DNA of 64,000 nucleotides from Dugong dugon (GCA_030035585.1 CM057482.1:50387501-50451500); one strand, 5' to 3'; counted from the stretch's first letter, positions 33,650 through 45,358 are shown. Numbers and translations are program-made. Notes: a model not told the origin generated them from the sequence alone.

Positions 33650-34562
33650 ACACACTTGATCTCCTTTTCTCATTTCCCCAACTCAGGGGCTCAGGTCCCC
33701 TACCCCGACCCCCCACCTACCCCCACCCTCACCCCCGACTCCTGGCCTCCAGCTGCCTGGGCTCGCAGTCACCCTGTTGAAGGGCATAGGCTGTGTTGGA
33801 GGCAAAGTTGGTCCCTCCTGGGTCCTGGCCACTAAGTGGACCCTGCCTCCCACACAGCAGGCATGTGAACCCCCAGAACCCTGGCAGGAGCCCTATCTCC
33901 AGGATTTGCCAGTGTGGCTTTCCCCTTCCTGTTTCCATCTGTTCTCTGTGTCCATGTCCCTGATCCTCACTTCTGGGCTCTGAGCTCTGGCTGCTGGTAT
34001 CTGCCCTAGGCCTCCTCGTAGTGATGACCCACATGTTCCTGCGCCCACCAGAGGGCTTTTTTCTGACATGATGGGCACATCCTTCTCGACTCTGGGCCCC
34101 CGACCTAGTGGTTCATGCTGCCTGTCCCAGGCTGCAAGCCTCCTTGTCAACCATATCGGGTGGAGGCCAGCTGCAGGGAACATGGGGACCGTAGGCCCAG
34201 CATCTCTTTCCTGAGGACCTCCCCTACCCTCCACATCCCCATAGTTAATGCAGGAGCCCCCATGAGGACAGATGAGTGCAGTGATCTGGGCATGGCAGCT
34301 AACCCTGATGGACAAAGAATTCCATTCCCCGGAACATTGGACTTGGCTGAGGGAGACACAGTGAGTCTCCACCAACAGAGTTTAAAATGCGAAGCTCGGC
34401 GTGGTCAGCTTTCATGCTTCCCAGTGTTTGAAGAAAGCAGGGAGAGAGTAACAGAGAAGACAGCCTGCCTATGGAGATGGTGCAGACCTCAGTGCCTGCT
34501 CCCAGGAGGCTAGCTGCACCCTCAGCTCCACCGGGGACCGGCTGGGAACCCTGCTTGGACTC
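33650..34562. other. G+C-rich non-repetitive block, no supported gene
   Basis: About 0.9 kb of G+C-richer sequence with frames of 160 (-) and 132 (+) codons that overlap each other. Neither shows a domain, low stop-codon pressure explains both, and CpG is low. It could hold a conserved non-coding element, which cannot be judged from one species. Confidence 0.35.
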
Positions 34563-34574
34563 TGAGAGCCAGTA

Positions 34575-34783
34575 CAGCAACAAAAACCAGGTGCTGTCAA
34601 CTCCAGCTCATGGCGATCCAGGTGTGTCAGGGTAGATCTGTGCTCCAGAAGATTTGCAGTGGCTGATTTTTTGGAAGTAGATCACCAACCTTTCTTCTGA
34701 GGTGCCCCCCAGGTGGACTCGAACCTCCAACCTTTCAGTTAGCAGCCAGGCGCATTAACTATCTGCACCACCCAGGCACTCCT
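34575..34783 (-). mobile_element. AfroSINE-type SINE, long variant, exact 12-bp target duplication
   Basis: The duplication tgagagccagta is exact at 34563-34574 and 34784-34795. Plus-strand order: 'tggctgattttttggaagta', 'actcgaacctccaacctttc', 'ctgcaccacccaggcactcc'. Confidence 0.92.
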
Positions 34784-34795
34784 TGAGAGCCAGTA

Positions 34796-35604
34796 AGTCC
34801 CCCTTTTTGCTTAAGGTAGTATGAGTTGGGTTTCTGTTACTTACTACCTGGAGACCTACCTCAGTAAGATGTGTTCATTTTAATTTTCTGTCCTCAATAA
34901 TTGTTGCCTGTCTTAATTCAGAATAACATTATGATATGTGATGGTGCAGTGAATCATACAGATCCAGGCTGCTGGTGTCTGTTCGCGAGCACTTCAATGC
35001 CGCACCACCTCTCCCACAGTGTCCGCGTGACCTCACCGCTGCAGTAGAGGAAGCCTTGTCATTGTGTTTTCATACCAAGTAGTACTGAGAAGGAGTAAGC
35101 TTTGTGTTTTGTCTTGTTTTTCATGGCAAATATATTTGACATGAATACTGGTATTCTTTATAATCCTGTATGCTAGAGAGTGCCTAAGGGCAGAAAAGGA
35201 GAAATCAAAGAAGTAGTTTATCAACTTTATCTCACCCCACCGCCCCTCTCTTTTTAAGGAAAGCCATCCAACTAGAAAATGGTAAACCTCTGATCTTTCC
35301 AACCCCTCAAAAATCTCTCTGTGATGTTGGTATACTGCTTTTATGTTTTGTGAAACAATTAAAATTCACGTATAAAATTATGAGCCAAAGCCTGTAAATG
35401 ATGATTAATGGTCATAACTTTGTGAAGTGACTTGTTAAGCTCCTGAAACTCTATTGGCAAAATTACACTAAGTGCCAGATCTCAAGTACAGATTCTTTGG
35501 GGTATACACGTGGACTTTCTGAGAAGAAGGTAAAGATAGGGGGATAGGATATAAATTGTAGTGCTCGAGGTAGTGTCCTCTAGTGGAAAACCAGAGGCTA
35601 ATAA
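34796..35604. other. No feature recognised
   Basis: A+T-rich; short frames only. Confidence 0.3.
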
Positions 35605-35922
35605 GAACGAAAAAGTCTCTTGGAAGAAGTACAGCCAGAGTGCTCCCTAGAAGCAAGGATGGCAAGACTTTGTCTCATGTACTTTGGACATGTTATCAGG
35701 AGGGACCAGTCCCTGTAGAAGGACATCATGCTTGGTAACGTAGAGGGTCAGCGAAAAAGAGGAAGACCCTCGATGAGATGGTTTGACGAAGTGGCTGCAA
35801 CAATGGGCTCAAGCATCACAATGATTGTGAGGACGGTGTCGGACAGGGCAGTGTTTCATTCTGTTGTGCACAGGCTCGCTATGAGTCGGAACCAGCTAGA
35901 CAGCACCTACCAACAACAGTGA
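35605..35922 (+). mobile_element. RTE/BovB-type LINE 3' end
   Basis: Runs from 'tcttggaagaagtacagcca' through 'ttggacatgttatcaggagg' to 'gcacctaccaacaaca', i.e. the last 320 bp of the RTE, 5' truncated as usual. The plus-strand frame at 35728-35922 is the decayed ORF end. Confidence 0.9.
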
Positions 35923-35964
35923 GACGGGAGCCTCAGGTCTGTGCCCAGCACTTACAAATCTTAG

Positions 35965-36670
35965 ATGGTGGACAGCTCCCAGGGCCTCACAGGCCTTTAC
36001 TTAATCCAGTTTTCCTTTTTTTCATTTAGCTGACATTTTAAATGTACTTTGAACTTCTTGGAAGGAAAAAAAAAAAGCTATGTAAACCTAAAAATTTTGT
36101 TATTATTAACAATGATTACAATAAATATTCAGCAGCTTAAGATTATTACTTTATGTGCTGAAATAAAGATAATTATTTTTCATGTTAGATACCCCCATAT
36201 TCAATTACCTCAAAAATTTCATCTTGATTAGTGATATTTACCTTTAAATGTTAAGTAGTAATCATGTACTAGATTTCATTGATTTAAGTATTCATGTTTT
36301 TCTTGTAGAATATGCAGTATTGCATATTGTACTGTCACTAGGCATATCTGTATAATTAAAACCAATATCCTGGAGGTTACTGATGGTAACCACGAGATTC
36401 AGGTCTGCTGTTTAAAGAATATTTGCCCTTTCAAACATCATAGTGTTTATTAATTACATATTGAGACTGCTAGTTAAACATGGTGGAATGAATGCTTGTT
36501 TCAAACCTCACAGGACTTCACATTATCCAGTTTTTAAATGGTAATCAAATGCTTTACTTTTTTTCTTTCAGCTGACATTTTAAACATACTTTGAACTTCT
36601 TGGAAGAAAGCAAAAGCTATACAAATTTAAAAGTTTTGCTGTTATTAGCAATGATTACAATAAATATGCA
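35965..36670. repeat. Diverged tandem duplication, period about 542 bp
   Basis: Sequence at about 35985-36128 reappears at 36507-36664. 'agctgacatttta' starts at 36028 and 36570, and both copies continue 'ctttgaacttcttggaag', then 'agctat', then 'caatgattacaataaatat'. The shared part is about 130-160 bp, with the rest of the period different. Either an old local duplication or two copies of an unnamed repeat. Confidence 0.7.
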
Positions 36671-36751
36671 AAGTAAATATTTAATACGTAAATGTTCAAT
36701 AGAATTTATTGTTTATCACCATTCCTCCTGAAACACCAATAAAATGACAAT

Positions 36752-37180
36752 AGATAAATAGCTACTGTCGAGTTAACTGCGACTCATGGTGACTTTATGT
36801 GCAACAGTGAAACACTGTCCAGTCCTGTGTCATCCTCACAGTTGCTGGCTTGTTTAAGTCCATCATTGCAGCTACTGTGCCAATTCATCTCACCAAGGGT
36901 CTCCCTCGGCCTTGTTAGCCCTCTGCTTCACCAAACATGATGTCCTCCTCCAACTCTTGATCCCTCCTGATGATGTGTCCAAAGCAGGCTAGTTGGATAA
37001 TGTTCTGTTGTGATCCATAAGGTTTTCATTGGCTAATTTTTAGAAGTAGATCACCAAGCCTTTCTTCCTAGTCTGTCTTAGTCTGGAAGCTCCAGTATTT
37101 GAAATACCGGTGGCATAGCTTCCAGCATCACAGCAGCATGCAAGGCAACACAGTATGACAAACTGACATATGGATGGTGG
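36752..37180 (-). mobile_element. Composite RTE-derived element, exact 11-bp target duplication
   Basis: The duplication aaaatgacaat is exact at 36741-36751 and 37181-37191, so the whole head-plus-RTE-tail composite moved as one unit. Layout as at 2957-3393: head to about 37010, then RTE 3' end to 36752. Confidence 0.92.
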
Positions 37181-37240
37181 AAAATGACAATGAAGGAATA
37201 AAAATTCTCAAACCCACAAAGAGAAAATGACTATGGATGG

Positions 37241-37701
37241 CGTCTTAGTTTCTTAGGGCTTCCATAAAAAAAAAAAAAAAACCCACCACTAATTAGGTAG
37301 CTTTATTTGTGGCAGAAATTTATTGTCTCACAGTTCTGGAGGCTGGAAGTCCAAATCAGGATATCAGCCATGTTTATTCCTTCTGATGGCTTTGAGAGGA
37401 ACTGTTCTATGCCTCTTTCCTGCTTTCCAGAAGCTGCTGGCAATCCTTACATTTCTTTGCTGCTTGTAGATGTATCTTCACATGGTGCCTTCCCACTGTG
37501 TGCCTGGTTTTGTGTCCGTTCTCCCATTTTACAAAACACCACTCAGAAGGGATTAGGCTTCGAACCCACCCCACTCTGGCATGACCTCCTTTCATTTAAA
37601 TGATAACAAAAGAAAAACTGTTTCCAAACAAGGTCACATTCACAGGTATGGGGTTAGCACTTCCAGATATCTTTTTGGAGGGCACAATTCAATCCATAAC
37701 A
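37241..37701 (-). mobile_element. MLT1-like MaLR LTR with exact 5-bp target duplication
   Basis: GATGG at 37236-37240 and again at 37702-37706. The minus strand starts TGTTATGGATTGAATTGTGC and ends AAGACG. Contains 'gaaatttattgtctcacag' on the plus strand. An A16 run at 37266-37281 near its end is a later expansion. Confidence 0.87.
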
Positions 37702-38049
37702 GATGGAGAATGTAAGCTGAATTTTAGAAGGATAGAAAGTATAGGATTGGGTGGTGACTGGCTTGGGTTTCAGCTTTCTTCATTCTGCTGAGAGCTATGA
37801 GTGCAGGGTGGACCAGAAAGAAGCAAGCCAATTTGCCCTGCAGGGCCCTGATTAGAAGCACCAGATGTCTCTGAAGGCAGGGATGTGGGTGGGCCAAAAA
37901 CTAGAGGATCAGTTTACTGTTTGTTTGATAAACAATTAAATCACTCAGATTCCCAAGCTAATAAATACTGTGCAGCTATGAATCTGCCCCTCCTACCCCA
38001 AATAGAATTTGAAACACAAAGACCTTAGAGTGGAGGGATGCCTTACTGA
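37702..38049. other. No feature recognised
   Basis: Unique-looking sequence. Confidence 0.3.
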
Positions 38050-38420
38050 AAATAGTCTGGATGAGATTGTCTATGCCTCAGTAACAAATAAACCTTGACA
38101 TTTCAATGGTTCAACACAGCAAAGGTTTATTTCTTGCTTACAAAATGCCTAATACCGATTGGGTGATTCTTCAGAGCAGCTCTCTTCTATGTGCAAAGGA
38201 AGTATTGAGACCAATTTTATTTTGTGGCTCCACCCTCTAACCATGCCCCCAAAATGGCTGCCTAGGGAGAAGCAAGGGATAGAGAATGCACCCTGTTAAG
38301 TGCCCAAGACCAGAGGTGACACATCCTTTCTACTTACATGTCCATTTACCAAAACTGGGGCACATGGCCCATCATAGCTGCAAGGGAGGCTGGAAACTGT
38401 AGGGGTGCATGTGGGTGTTC
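38050..38420. repeat. Ancient LTR-like repeat, family not named
   Basis: 'aaaggtttatttcttgctta', 'ttgtggctccaccctctaac', 'gctgcaagggaggctggaaa' follow a common old mammalian dispersed repeat. I cannot name it with confidence. Confidence 0.4.
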
Positions 38421-39825
38421 TGGGAGCTCCTATCCACCTTCTCAACTTAGCTCCTCTCAGCTCCCAAAATGCTGGCTGCTAATCTCAACCATCCTCAGGC
38501 AGGGGCTGAAGGGTTCCTTTTTGTAGAAAATTCTTGGATCATAGTACCTGCTGTGTAGCCTCTAAATGTTATTCCGTTGTCTTTTTGTTTCCAGGATTGC
38601 AATTGAAGGATGTAATGCTAAACTGACTGTTTCTAGAAGTAACTTGTTTTTTCTGTCTGAAACCTTAGGTAATTTTTCTATTCTTGAAATCCAGAAATTT
38701 TGCCAGAACATGTCAAAATTCTGCCTTTCCGGAGCCCTTTCAGTCTGAAGACTCAAGTTGTTTTTTCTTTGATACTGTTGCTTTGCTTATTTCTGTGTTA
38801 TGTTGTTTTCTCTGTTCTATTATTTACATATTATTCCTCCTGCTTCTACCCTCATTTCAATCTTTCAATTGTGATTTTTATTTCATTTATTTTTTTTGTC
38901 TTTTATTGTGTGACACACCTTCCATTTGATCCTCCTAAAATAGTAATTTGGTACTTTTACAGTTACCTTTGCTAAAATTTTAAATTAAAAAAATCAAGCA
39001 TTCTGTTCTAGAAGCATTTTTTGTGCTCTAATAATGTCTCCTTATGTATTCTCATTATGTTTCCATTATAGTCTATTTCCATTTCTCCCATTAGTTCTGC
39101 TCCATAGTAGCCATCTGTTCTAGCGTTGGACTTTCACCTTCCTTCACACCACTGTACTGTACTTGCTTTGCCTGATCATTTAGTTGTGTGTGGAGTTCCC
39201 CAAACCCTGGTGTGGGCCCAGCTGGTGGCCATGACAGCTAGAATCCCCTTAAGGCTATGGTTGATTAATAAGCTGGGGCAGAGAGAGATATGGTGGGATT
39301 TTTTTCCCTCTGTGGGGCAGGGGAAATCAGACTGGCAATCCCATTGTCTTCCTTTACATATGTGTGGGGGAGGGGTGGGCAGTAGGGGGTCTCTGTTTTC
39401 AGAATCTAGTAGAACTGCCTTGTCTTTAGTCCTTCCCTGAAGCTTTCAAGGTGGGTAGCTGGGCCCTCCCAGAACTGACCCCTCAGGTGGGCTGGACAGG
39501 TTCCCTCTCTGCTGCTCCTGGGGAGTCCCCAAGTCCGCCAGCTGACCTCCCTCCCACCTGAGATGACTGCTCCTCACCCTAGGATCTGTCAGAGATGTAA
39601 CCTCTCCCCAGCTTGCCTGACTTTTGGCCCGTAGATTCTTGCTGGACTCTGATCCCTGGTCTTGGCTTTCTCCATGGCCTATGCCCCTCTACCATATGCC
39701 ACAGGGAGCAACAGCAGGTCAGCTCTGGATGCGCCCCCACATTAGGCATCATCAGTGGCCACAGGAGGGCAAAGAGCATGTGGCTGGCTTGCCTAGAGCT
39801 TTCAAAGCTTAGCTGCCCCTGCCCT
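38421..39825. other. No gene seen
   Basis: T-rich to 39100, then G+C-richer to 39800. Frames of up to 119 codons near 39600-39970 overlap on both strands and run into the SINE, so they are not genes. Confidence 0.4.
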
Positions 39826-40020
39826 GGGTGGTGCAGACTACTAATGTGCTTGGCTGCTAACCAAAAAGTTGGAGGTTCGAGTCTACCCAGAGCCAACACA
39901 GAAGAAAGCCCTGGCAATCTACTTCTAAAAAGTCAGCCATTGAAAACCCTATGGAGCACAATTCTACTCTGATACACATGGGGTCACTGTAAGTCAGAAT
40001 GGACTCAACAGCACTCAACA
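39826..40020 (+). mobile_element. AfroSINE-type SINE, long variant
   Basis: 'gtgcttggctgctaaccaaa', 'ggttcgagtctacccagagc', 'gtcagccattgaaaacccta' and 'gtcagaatggactcaacagc' in order. Confidence 0.9.
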
Positions 40021-40027
40021 ACTGGCA

Positions 40028-40505
40028 ATGGAGGAGGTTTCCATTTCTCTACATCCTTGCTAACACTTGATATTGTCTGTCTTTTTTATTATAGCCATTC
40101 TGGTGGGCGTGAGGTGGTATCTCAGTGGGTTTTGATTTGCACTTCCCTGATGGCCAATGATGCTGAGTGTCTTTTCATATAGTTGTCATTCATATATCTT
40201 TGGAGAAATGGCTATTGAAATCCTCTGCCCATTTTTAAATTGGGTTGTCTTTTTATTATTGTTGTGTTGTTTATATATTCTGTATATAAGACCCTTATCA
40301 GATACATGATTTGGAAATATTTTTCCCAGTCTGTGGCTTGTCTTACTTTCTTGATAGTGACTTTGACACACACAAGTTTTTCTTTTTGATAAAGTCCAAC
40401 TTACCAATCTTCTTGTTTATCACTTATGTTTTTGGTGTTGTATCTATGAGATTATTACCTAACCCAAGGTCTCCATGATTTACTCCAATGTTTTCCTCTA
40501 CGTGC
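40028..40505 (-). mobile_element. Old L1 ORF2 C-terminal fragment
   Basis: Backward L1 order: 'ccattctggtgggcgtgagg', 'gatttgcacttccctgatgg', 'tctgcccatttttaaattgg', 'cagtctgtggcttgtctta'. Confidence 0.85.
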
Positions 40506-41034
40506 AAACCCCCTATCTTCCTAGGATTCCTACAGCCACCTCTAGTGCTCCTCTGAATACTATTTCAATTTCTCTGAACTTGAACTCTGTGGATCTAAGG
40601 ATTAGATGGCAGCATTAGGACTGTTTCTCCATCTCTCTGATCTCATTTGAGTTGACTTCACCATGAGGCAGTTTATTCCCATGCGATGACAACCATGGCT
40701 AGGCTTCCATCACCCCAGCTTGGTGGCTCAGAGGAAAAAGAACCTCTATGAACCCCCTGAAAGAATGCTGACTGGACTTCTAAAATAGTCACTGTGGTTA
40801 CCCTGGATCATATGCACCTAGGAAAGGAAGGCAAAGCCTTACCTACATGTCTTAGAGGTGGGAAGAGGCAGTTCATAAAGGGAAAGGATACAGAACAGGG
40901 GTGAAAAACCCAACCAAATGAAAAAGAATGTTAGTGGCCACTAATTAGACCTTGAGTCTGTTTTTAATTTTAGGACTTAATAGACCTTAATGATTTTCAT
41001 AAGTAAGAGGCCCTGGGCAACTGGAAGATTTACA
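40506..41034. other. No feature recognised
   Basis: Unique-looking; no supported frame. Confidence 0.3.
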
Positions 41035-41579
41035 TATTTTATAAAGAGTCTTGAGAGAATGAAAAGACAAGCCATAGACTAGAAGAAAATATTTACAAAC
41101 ATATATCTGATAAAGGACTTGTATGCAAGATATACAAAAAAACTCTTAAAGCTCAACAATAAGAAAAGGGCACATAAGCACATCTAAAAATTTTTTAAAT
41201 GACGAAAGATATGAACAGACACCTCACCAAAGATGTACAGATGTCAAGTAAGCAAATGAAAAGATGCTTAACATCAAATGTCATTAGATAAGTGAAAACT
41301 AAAGCAACAGTGAGATACCACTGCACACCTCTTAGAATAGTTAATATCCAAAACACTTACAACACCAAGGATATGGAGCAACAGACACTCTCACTTATTG
41401 CTGGTGGGAATGCAAAATGTCCACCAGCAATGTCCACCACTTTGGGAAACAGTCTGGCAGTTTCTTACAAAGGTAAATAGTCTTGCCATACAATACAACA
41501 ATTGCACTCCTAGGTATTTACCCAAATGAACTGAAAACTTATGTCCACACAAAAGCCTGCTTAATGAATAATTTTTATA

Positions 41580-42300
41580 AGGATCAGCACAAAGCTGGTT
41601 CCTATGAGGCAGACGTTAAAGATGTCCCAAGTGTTCAACTTTTCCAAGCTGCTGTACCACTCCATCATCTCTGACATCAACTACTCCCTGTACCCTCAGT
41701 ACTCTCCCTCCTGTCTTTGGGTTCCCTGATTTGCTGCAACGTCTTATAGAACTCACAAACAGTATCAAGGAAATGGCTCACTCGGTTGTGGAGGCTGGCA
41801 AGTCCCAAATTTGTGGGTCAGGTGTAGGCTTCTCCCAACCCATGTGGCTGCAAGGGCTGACGAACCCAAATTGGCCGTTCAGACCACAGGCTGCTGGTTG
41901 ACAAGGCTGTGGAAGCTGGTGAATCAGGTCACACAATAAGCCGCCAGCCCAAGGGGCTGTCAAAGCTGGCAAATCCCAGAATCAGCACGTCAGACAGCAG
42001 GCCTCTGGCTCAAGTCCCAAGAGCCAGAGGTCAACTGATCACAAACTGGACACAGGATCCAGATGTAGAGAAAGAGAGCCTCGCCATGATGCAGGCCACA
42101 CCACAGAGAAGGGTGTAACTTTAGTAAGGGTGGGACCTGAGTCACACTCTCCTGCAAAGCTTCCACCGAAGACACATCCTACACTAATCCTGCCTCATCA
42201 ACATGTAGAGGCTGAATCCACAACACATAAAATGGAGGACAACCATACAACACTGGGAATCATGTCCTAGCCAAGTTGACACAAAACCCCAGCCATCACA
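41580..42300 (-). mobile_element. ERVL-related LTR fragment
   Basis: On the minus strand it starts TGTGATGGCTGGGGTTTTGT and continues 'caacttggctaggacatgat', a start shared with the LTRs at 42545 and 56806. The body is long and includes 'actgtttgtgagttctataag'. Its 3' end and the sequence at 42301-42391 are not resolved. No coding domain. Confidence 0.6.
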
Positions 42301-42544
42301 GGTTCCATACACCTTATGTGCATAGTTCCACTGAATCACTGTGAGTCACTAAGACCATGGCTAGAAGGACCAAATTAAGTAATTCATTGCACTGCACCTG
42401 CATATGGATGTTTATAGCAGCTGTATTCACAATTGTCAAAAATTGGAAGCAACCAAGATGTCCTTCAGTAGGTGAATGGATAAACAAATTGTGGCACATC
42501 CATACCAATGGAGTATTATTCAGCAATAAAAAGAAATGAGCTAT

Positions 42545-43061
42545 TGTCATGGATTGAATTGTGTCCCCCAAAAATATGTATATCAATTTGGCTAGGCCAT
42601 GATTCTCAGTATTGTGTGATTGTCCACCATTTTGTCATCTGATGTGATTTCCCTATATGTTGTAAATCCTGCCTCTATGATGTTAATGAGGTGGAATAGG
42701 CAGCAGTTAGGTTAATGAGGCAGGACTCAATCTACAAGATTGGATTGTGTCTTGAGCCAATCTCTTTTGAGATATAAAGAGAGAAGCAAGCAGAGAGACA
42801 GAGGGACCTCATACCAAGAAAGCAGTGCTGGGAGCAGAGCGTGTCCTTTAGAACTGGGGTTCCTGCGCAGAGAAGCTCCTGGTCCAGGGGAAGACTGATG
42901 ACAAGGACCTTTCTCCAGAGCTAACAGAGAAAGACTTCCTCTGGAGCTGATGCCCTGAATTCGGACTTCTAGCCTACCAGACTGTGAGAGAATAAATTTC
43001 TCTTTGTTAAAGTCATCCACTTGTGGTATTTCTGTTATAGCAGCACTAGATGACTAAGACA
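42545..43061 (+). mobile_element. MaLR-type solo LTR, 517 bp
   Basis: It starts TGTCATGGATTGAATTGTGT, has AATAAA at 42991-42996, and ends GATGACTAAGACA. Flanks gctat / actat match at 4 of 5 positions. The L1 sequence reads through on both sides. Confidence 0.87.
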
Positions 43062-43546
43062 ACTATCAAGGCTACAAAAAGACATGAAGGAAACTTAAAT
43101 GCATATTGCTAAGTGAAAGAAGCCAGTCTGAAAGAGCTACATACAGTATGATTCCAACTATATGACATTCTGGAAAAGGCAAAAACTAAGGAGACAGTTA
43201 AAAGATCAGTGGTTGCCAGGAGCTGGGGATGAGGGGTAGAGGAGAGATGAATTGGAGTACAGGGCATTTTTAGGGCAGTGAAACTATTTTGCATGACACT
43301 GTAATGGTGGACACATGGCATTATGCATTTGTCAAAACCTATAGGACTGTACAACACAAAGAATGAATCCTGATGTTAACTATGGTCTTAAGTTAATAAT
43401 AATGTATTGGTTCATCAGTTCTAAAAAATGTACCACAGGAATGCAAGATGTTAATAATAGGAGGAACTGTGCAGGGGGGAAGGGCATATAATGGAACTCT
43501 GTGTTCTTTCCATAAACTTAAAAAATAAATCAAAAAAAAAAAAAAA

Positions 43547-43885
43547 ACACTGTGCTAGATGCTCTCCTCAAAACCACCTTGTGTGCTAAATAAGTCCCAT
43601 CATATTGATGGTGTCAGTATTAAAAAATAACAACACATTTAAAATACCACCCCCCCACACACACAAAAAGAGAGTCTAAGAAGAGGCTTCTGGCCAAATG
43701 GCTGCAAAGCTTGGAAATGCCCTGTCTCATCAGAATCCACGTCTTTCAAGAGGGACAAATTGTTATTAGGTAGTCTATACCTAATCAGGAAGGATCTTTG
43801 TTAGGACCCAGTGGACACAAACAAGAGACTTTATTGCCAACCATTAAAATATCTGATTCTTTTTTTCTTTTGGGTCTGGAGGCCC
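43547..43885. other. No feature recognised
   Basis: Contains a C7-(CA)n-A run near 43650-43670. Otherwise plain. Confidence 0.3.
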
Positions 43886-44087
43886 TAGGTAGCACTAACA
43901 GTTAAGCGCTCAACTACAAGCCAAAAATTTGACAGTTCAAACCCACCAGAGGTGCTTTGGAAGACAGGCCTGGGTGATCTACTTAGGAAAGGTCACAGCC
44001 TTGAAAACCTTATAGAGCAGCTCTACTCTGCACTCACAGGGTTGCCATGAGTTGGAATTGACTAGATGGCTTCTAACAACAATAACA
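43886..44087 (+). mobile_element. AfroSINE-type SINE, long variant
   Basis: 'gacagttcaaacccaccaga', 'cctgggtgatctacttagga', 'agttggaattgactagatgg'. More diverged than average. Confidence 0.83.
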
Positions 44088-44454
44088 GTATGAAGGCCCG
44101 TTGCATAGAGTGAATATTTCTTAACACTTGTCTTTATATTTCACTGCCTAAACAGGAAGCCACAAATGCTGTTATCAAATCACGCTGAGTTTACTGGAAA
44201 TCTGAGTGTGCACAGCTGCTAGGCCATGGAGTCACTGTGCAGTTAAGCTTCATTAAGAATATATTTTTCATTCATCTCCCAAGCAAGAAAATCAAGATCG
44301 AATTTTATTTTAATAGCACCTTGATATATACATCTGTGTTCTTCTAGACCTTTTGGATTGTGTGTGTGTTTCACTGCAGTAGACTCTATGTACAGCATTG
44401 TGTAGTCATCAGATGTTTTCCTTAACATAAACCCCCAGAAGGGAGCGAATCACC
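44088..44454. other. No feature recognised
   Basis: Plain sequence; no supported frame. Confidence 0.3.
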
Positions 44455-44625
44455 ATAGACGACTCTGCCAGGGCCTGTGCAAGGTGCTTAAAAAACCCGT
44501 TTCACTTAATGACCTGAATCCAGCGTTATTACTCTCATTTGGTTGACATGGAAACTGAAACTTGGGGTGTTGTAGCCTTCCAATGTCATACAGGCTTCTC
44601 ACCTAGGTCCATCTGATTTCCAAAC
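44455..44625 (+). repeat. MIR
   Basis: 'agggcctgtgcaaggtgctt' through 'acatggaaactgaaacttgg' to 'gtcatacaggcttctcacc'. Confidence 0.65.
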
Positions 44626-44667
44626 CTTAACTTTTTCAGTGACATCCTGCCTATGTTCTCTGCATCA

Positions 44668-44885
44668 GCATGTGGTTAAGATCACAGTCTCTGGAGGCAG
44701 ACAGCCTAAGTTCAGATCCCAGATCTACCACTTACTTGCTGTGGGACCTCAAGACAGTTCTGAATCTTGTGTGTCTCAGTTTCTTCATCTGTGAGAAGAG
44801 GAAGATAACAAACGCACAGGCCTCATCGGGTGGTGGGGATTAAGGGGTACATGCAAACCACTTGGAATAGGGTTTGACCTTAGTG
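44668..44885 (+). repeat. MIR (second copy, near full length)
   Basis: 'gtggttaagatcacagtctc', 'ggaggcagacagcctaagtt', 'acttgctgtgggacctcaag', 'tcagtttcttcatctgtgag' is the standard MIR order, starting at the tRNA-like head. Confidence 0.82.
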
Positions 44886-45067
44886 TACCTTTGCATAATC
44901 ATTAGCTATTGCTGCGTGTATTTGTTAGTGTTTGCATCACCATCATCACCACCAGTCTCTCCCCGAATATCCATGGTTTTCAGTGTTTATCTGAGGTGGG
45001 GTGTGGCTGTCCTCTCCATGCAGTCAGTGCCTGAAATTGTATTTTCTCACCTGCATTTTTCTGACAT

Positions 45068-45358
45068 GCAGTCCTGGTGGTGAAGTGGTTAAGCACTCGG
45101 CTGCTAACTGAAAGATCAGTGGTTAGTAGCCACCAGCCGCTCTGCAGGAGAAAGGTGTGGCAGTCTGCTTCCATAAAGATTAAACCAAAAAACCAAACCA
45201 AACCTGTTGCCATCAAGTCAATTCCAACTCACAGCGACCCTATAGGACAGAGAACTGCCCCATGGAGCTTCCATAAAGATTACAGCCTTGGAAACCCTAT
45301 GGGGCAGTTCTACTCTGTCCTATAGGGTCCCTGTGAGTTGGAATTGCGAACGGTTTTG
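45068..45358 (+). mobile_element. AfroSINE disrupted by an inverted SINE
   Basis: The outer plus-strand SINE occupies 45068-45182 and 45283-45358 and resumes exactly where it was broken. It is the 'aggagaaaggtgtggcagtc' length variant. See the inner element for the insertion. Confidence 0.9.
45183..45266 (-). mobile_element. 5'-truncated AfroSINE inside another AfroSINE, exact 16-bp target duplication
   Basis: The duplication gcttccataaagatta is exact at 45167-45182 and 45267-45282. Only the last 84 bp of the SINE inserted, in the opposite direction to its host, so the two 3' ends form an inverted repeat with about a 70-bp arm. Confidence 0.92.

Larger units (their letters stand above)
41035..43546 (+). 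mobile_element. L1 3' part with A-tail, interrupted by two retroviral LTR insertions
   Basis: Pieces 41035-41563, 42392-42544 and 43062-43546 form one L1: ORF2 end ('gagataccactgcacacctc', 'ttattgctggtgggaatgca'), the 'gaatggataaacaaattgtg' block, 3' UTR and an A15 tail at about 43532-43546. An ERV-derived insertion (41564-42391) and a MaLR LTR (42545-43061) are later. Confidence 0.82.

Noticed and set aside
33893..34375. 160-codon minus-strand open frame, overlapping a 132-codon plus-strand frame
   Set aside because: Two overlapping frames on opposite strands in a G+C-rich stretch, with no domain, no promoter and no splice context. Expected by chance from base composition.
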